NCBI GenBank assembly: GCA_030761205.1
Contig: JAULJL010000020.1
Span: forward strand, 3,291,001-3,355,000
DNA from: Fremontodendron californicum
Taxonomy: Eukaryota > Streptophyta > Magnoliopsida > Malvales > Malvaceae
Length of the DNA: 64,000 nucleotides
Direction: 5' to 3'
The translations under genes and the position numbers were made by a program. Positions 59,157-64,000 of this stretch are shown one piece after another (position 1 is the first letter of the stretch; each line of letters opens with the position of its first letter). Under the pieces are notes generated by a model, which saw nothing but the letters and a program-made list of their open reading frames with translations, was not told where the DNA came from and did no database searches.

Positions 59157-59549
59157 GAGTTAGTTTAGTATTGCTGTTAAAAAAAAATTGGATTAAAAAA
59201 AGATTTAAGTTGAAAAAAATATGTTTAAAAAGTGTAATAAAAAATTATGATTTAAAAATTTTTAAGTTTTTGGCATTGCTGTGAAAAAATGTTATGAAAA
59301 ATTGAAATGTAAAAAAAATAAATGTTTAAAATAATAAAACTGTAGAGATGTGAGGATAATAAAATCATTTAATGCAAAAGCCAGTTTTTAAAGACCAAAA
59401 ATTATATTTTTTTGGCTTTTTTATTTGAGTTGTCAAACCATGGTTTCAACCACAAAAATTAATTTTTTTTTTACCTGTTTAGCATTGTGTTTGCGGTGAA
59501 ACGTATTTTTTGACCTAAAACTATCTCAACAGCAATGTTAAACGAGACC
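59157..59549. mobile_element. Tourist-like (PIF/Harbinger) MITE, copy 2, 393 bp
   Basis: Flanked by TTA (59154-59156 and 59550-59552). Left end GAGTTAGTTTAGTATTGCTG; the right end reverse-complemented reads GGTCTCGTTTAACATTGCTG. The interior aligns with 40710-41068. Non-coding. Confidence 0.83.
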
Positions 59550-62366
59550 TTAATTTTTTTTTTTTTTGAAGAGTTTTCTATTTTTTCATATTGGTTTGAA
59601 GCATTCAACAATTTAGTTTAAAATGCTTTTCATAAAAATTGAATCTTTATTGATAAAAAAAAAATCTCCTATCTTATCAATTAAACTAATTCGTGTAAGT
59701 GATTTTTTTTTTTTAATATATTGATATGGAAATTCAAACTCCAACTTTTTTGAGCAAAAGAAAGCAAGAGTCAAATACTCAGATTCGACACCTTGAAAAT
59801 TTTTATAAAGAAATATTTGATCAAATACCTACATTTGACTTCGATTGCATTTTGTAATCTTTTGAATCAATCTCTCTCTTGTTTAGTAAAATTGCAAATG
59901 CGACATTGTTTCCTAATTTTATTGAATCTCTAAATTAAAAAAATATAAGATGTTTTTCTTAATACAAATATTAAAATCTTATATTACATAACTTAGTTGG
60001 TACTTTTATGATTTTTTTTTTTTTTTTAATAATATCCTATGAGGCCTAATAGTATTAAAAAAGTTCTAGTGATTATCTGTAGTATCAAAATGTTTAATCA
60101 GTTATCTGAACTTTGAGTTCGTTTATCATATTAGCCTAATTCATAACATCATTAGAAATGTTGATTTGATCTTTATTGAATTAAATTATGACAACAACAA
60201 AAATACCACGTCAATAAGAAAAACAATTAAAAATATGAGAGCAATTCCTTTTAGTACAATCCTACAATTATCCAATCTTAAAATAAAATTACGTAGGATC
60301 CATCACTTAAAAATATGGGTTTCACATAATATTTTAATGAACCCTATATAATTCAAGATTGTGATTGATTAATTGCACTGTATGAATTATAGGTGATATG
60401 CTTTCTAAAAATATATATAAACAAAAAAAAAATCTTTCTCTCCTCCTTTTTCTTCTCTCTTGATTCTCCCACCCTCATGGATCCTGACTTTTTCCTATCA
60501 TTTTTAGCCATTTTAAAAGCCAATCAACCATTTCGACGATGAATCAGGTCTCGGCCGGACAGACTCAGTCGGGTTAGACCATAAAAGATGGAGAAATCAA
60601 GAGAGAAATGAGAGCAGAGAAGAAAGAAGAAAAAAGAATTTTATTTATTTTATTTTTTTAAATATATATATATATATAACATGTGGCAGCCACGTCAATC
60701 CCACATGGTAACCGCGTGCATCCACATGTGTAATATTTGTACACATGTCAAATTTTATTAATTGATTGTCATGTCAGCATTTTTCTTTAACAGTATTAAG
60801 GGTTGGGGTTATTTGATAGATGGATTGAAAATTCAGATACTTGATTTAATATTTTTTTAATACAAATATCACAATAAATTTTTCAATACTTCAAAAACCA
60901 TAAAACATTAACCCAAAATACAAAAAATAAAAAATAAACTAAAGGCAAATGAAATAACAAAAGGCAAAATATCGACCAAAAACTCTTAATTTGTTTATTT
61001 TGGCAAAAAGGATAGTTAGTTGAACACATTTACCAATTTATCTTTTTATATAAAATTTGGAAGCATTATTATATTGGCAAGAGGCTAAGATTTTTTTTTA
61101 AAACTTTTTAATCACTATTAGTTTAATAAAGATCTTAATCAAGAATCAAGATATAAAGAAAAAATTATATATTAATTAAAACTAGCTGAAATTTCATAGC
61201 ATTATTTAACCCATGGTGCTTACCTACCAAATAATGAAATAATGCATTATCCTAAGTACAAAAAGATAATGTTTTGTTTTTTGGATAAGCACAAAAAAGA
61301 TAATGTTCATATATCATATCATATTTTAAAAATTAAGTACCTTTTTCTGCTGATGAAGGTCAATGAAAATGTTGTGTCACATCCAAGTCTGCATCTCTTC
61401 CTCTTTATTTCTCTCTCAAATAGATTTTCTCTCTCAAATAGATTCACCATATATTTATTTGTCTTTGTAAAATACCCACAAAGCTAGGATTGAAGGTGAC
61501 AAGAGTTTTGCCATCAAATAGAGAAAGGGAAAGATATTTTTTTGTTGGGCTGTAGTTAAAAAGAGTTGAGGTGAGGAAACCATGAGAAGAGAGGGCCTTA
61601 GAATTTAAGGCTTTGAGGCCCCAATTTGCACCACAAAAAAAGAAAAATTAATGGGTCATTGGGGATCTTTCATTTTCAATTGGTCAGGAAAAACCCCTTT
61701 TTAAGAGAATGCAAGAATAGAACCCCCCAAACAGTGTGTTGGTTTGTAGGCATTCACTTGGGTCCCTTGTGACTTCAGCCATGGCAGCCAAGGAAACCCC
61801 CCCGGTTCAAGCCCTTGATTAGGGGACCATTGTTTGGGGAAAATTGAAGCCCAACTAAATTGTAGACCTTAAAGAGTTAAAGCCATAAAAACATAAATAA
61901 ATTTGGTGTAGTATTTCAAAATTCAATACTTTTAAGACAAACTATTAAAGAGTAACATTAATAGTTTAAGTATAGCATCATTGATTGACATTTAACTAAA
62001 AAAAAGTTTGACATAATAGATCAACACTGTATGACAAACTTCTGGTCTTTGCTTGTTTGTCCCTTTTTCTTGGTTGGGGGCGCCATTGCGACTAAGGACA
62101 AAAAATGTGTGTAATAGAACGAAGGAAATAAATGGTGTGGCCTTATGCTCCATTTGGATGAGGGTCTAGTGTCAAAACGACATGAATGATGTAGTGAGAG
62201 GGATTTTCGTCGACCATTCAAATTAAGTATTAATGATGTACCCAAAATATGATAAATTTAGTAAATTTTTTTTCAAAAGCTATTGTTTAGGAGATTGGTT
62301 TAGTTAGCAAATGAATATACCCTTATACTATATATGATCGAATTATCATTCCATTTAGGACGATGG
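59550..62366. other. Gene-free region
   Basis: No gene recognised. Frames at 60166-60351, 61242-61487 and 62021-62245 are short and match no family known to me. A TA microsatellite lies near 60664-60677. 61500-61860 is less AT-rich but shows no coding structure. Confidence 0.5.
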
Positions 62367-62374
62367 ATCATATC

Positions 62375-62662
62375 TAGACCTGTTCATGGGTCGGGTCGAT
62401 CCGCGATGCATATTTTTTTCCATCTTACCCAAGTCCGGCCAGTCGGCTTGATTCACTATTCATTTAATATTAAAAAAAATTTAAAAATCAAATTTATATT
62501 TATATTTATATAATTAAATTTAAATAAATAATTAATTTTTTATTATTTGAACAATAATCCGGGTTGAGTCAGACCGAACCGAACCGAGCTGGATCACTGA
62601 AAATTCTACTCAAGCTCAACTCAATACGAACCGAGCGAACTACCCAACCATGAGCAGGTCTA
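62375..62662. mobile_element. hAT-like MITE, TAGACCTG family, copy 2
   Basis: Perfect 8-bp target duplication ATCATATC (62367-62374 and 62663-62670). Left end TAGACCTGTTCATGGGTCGG; the right end reverse-complemented reads TAGACCTGCTCATGGTTGGG. GC-rich ends surround an A/T core. Same family as 26991-27218. Confidence 0.87.
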
Positions 62663-62670
62663 ATCATATC

Positions 62671-64000
62671 CATTAAAAAATATAACAAAACTATATCCAT
62701 TAGAAAATAGATGGTAAATTTGATCCATCCCTTCCCTTTAAGTAGGATGACAAATGTAAATCTTATCCCTACTTTATATTTTACTAATTTCATATCATTA
62801 GTGTTTATAGAATGTCAAATATCGAAGCTCATGTTCTATTTTATTATTGTTGGCTAAATTTATTATTATTATTTTGTTTTAAAAAATTAGAAAAAATGAG
62901 GTTATTTTAAAATCAAGGCATGTCTTGATCTTTAATTGAAATTTACAAATTGTCCATAAAAAATGACTGTTGAGAGGGAGAAATTTAGACTACGGACTGA
63001 GTTTGGGTAGAGTTTTTTTTACTTCAAGTAACTAACTCGAATCATTATTTATATAATAAAATATAAAAGAATTTAATTTTTTAACAATATTTAAACAGTA
63101 AAACAAGTCGACGGGCCTGTCCAAGCTCGCCCAAAGCTGGGCTTGAATAAATAAAATAAAAAAAAATTGGGTCGCGGCTCATGAGCAGGTCTTTAAAACC
63201 GAATAAATTGGGGGCTAAATTTATGGTTTTCTTGAAACTATGCCATGAAATTCTTGCGTGACGCCATTAGTTTCTCCTTTGTGCTTCCTCAGGTTTCTTC
63301 CTTAAACTGTTGCCTCTTGCTTCAAGCATTTGCACACAAAATTTGTGCTAAAAAGTTTTTTTTTTTTTTTTTCTTCTTGTGGATTGAGCTTTTGTGTCAA
63401 CCAAGGAGTCTCTATTTTTGACAGTGAGCTCCAAAAGATTGACTAGCAAAGCAATCAATATCAATTAGGACAAACCCCACAAACATAAGTTTTTTTTCTT
63501 CAAATTTTGTCCATTCCTTTCCTTTTTCACTGTTATCAATTTTGCCAAATGTAATCTCAGATGAGGATATGATTATAACAAAGATATGATTTCCCTTCTC
63601 AAGCATGCGTTGGTTTGGTTTGGTCTTCACCAATTAGGCTTTGCCTAAGCAATAATTATCGTAAGTGTTTGCCAAAAAAGCTTGGCTTTGACAACGAAAC
63701 TTGGCTTTCTTTTGTGCAAGATCCAAGGAAAAAAAAGGTTTACTTTAAGGGGAAAAAGATACCATTAATGTGATATTTATAAAGAAAATGTTAATTAGTG
63801 TTTAGTGGTATTATTAAATTAATATATGTAAAAATAAAAATATAATTAATGTATTTTTTTTAATTCAATAAAAATAATGTATTAAATGTAAAAAAAAATT
63901 GAAATGATAAATAAATAATCTTAGTATCTATAGGTACCCCAGATCCTATTTATAAAAGGATTTTGTTAATCAATGCTTTTAAGGTTAACTAATATTCTAT
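62671..64000. other. Gene-free end of window
   Basis: No gene recognised. 63178-63200 ends with GGCTCATGAGCAGGTCT, a right terminus of the TAGACCTG family. Its left partner, expected around 62985, is too degraded to place. A 73-codon frame at 63412-63633 (-) has no family resemblance. Confidence 0.5.

Noticed and set aside
62021..62245. 74-codon minus-strand ORF with a Lys-rich segment
   Set aside because: Short, no homology I recognise, no splice-compatible neighbours.

Overview
The window is AT-rich nuclear DNA from a flowering plant. It has short exons with long AT-rich introns, many miniature inverted-repeat elements and one large LTR retrotransposon. The coding genes have clear core-eudicot relatives: a GROWTH-REGULATING FACTOR, AINTEGUMENTA, a plastid PRXL2/AAED1-type thioredoxin-fold protein, a two-RRM protein and a DUF688 protein. 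The species cannot be named from the sequence alone.

Layout. 1-9622: a minus-strand LTR retrotransposon whose far LTR is cut by the window edge. It has a 2.6-kb LTR, an Ogre/Tat-type primer binding site and polypurine tract, no gag-pol, and two interleaved tandem-repeat arrays next to the 3' LTR. 9929-10432 (-): DUF688 gene. 11930-12440 (+): an unannotated small-RNA locus with a site II/telo-box promoter and two box C/D snoRNAs. Both guides of the first match U6 snRNA and both guides of the second match 18S rRNA. 16705-19912 (-): GRF gene in four exons with the miR396 site. 20-30 kb: gene-poor, with several MITEs. 30857-32685 (+): PRXL2-like gene in seven exons. 34984-36157 (+): two-RRM gene in two exons. 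39460-40387: dead short-chain dehydrogenase copy. 46692-50090 (+): AINTEGUMENTA in nine exons, including a 9-bp micro-exon. 50-64 kb: no genes, but several well-delimited DNA transposon derivatives with visible target-site duplications.

How the parts relate. GRF and ANT both promote organ growth. In Arabidopsis, GRF2 and ANT are immediate neighbours (from memory, At4g37740 and At4g37750), so this block looks like an ancient linkage now spread over about 27 kb by small-gene and transposon insertion. Non-autonomous elements belong to recurring families: a Mutator-like pair carrying arrays of short palindromes (50393-51709 and 57593-58369), a Tourist-like pair (40710-41068 and 59157-59549), hAT-like copies ending in TAGACCTG (26991-27218 and 62375-62662), and a short ATGTTACT-ended family found in a PRXL2 intron and inside the dehydrogenase pseudogene.

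The most interesting locus is the snoRNA pair near 12.2 kb. It lies in a stretch with no protein ORF and would be missed by protein-based annotation. All coordinates were counted by hand. Splice sites were chosen by GT-AG rules plus reading-frame continuity.
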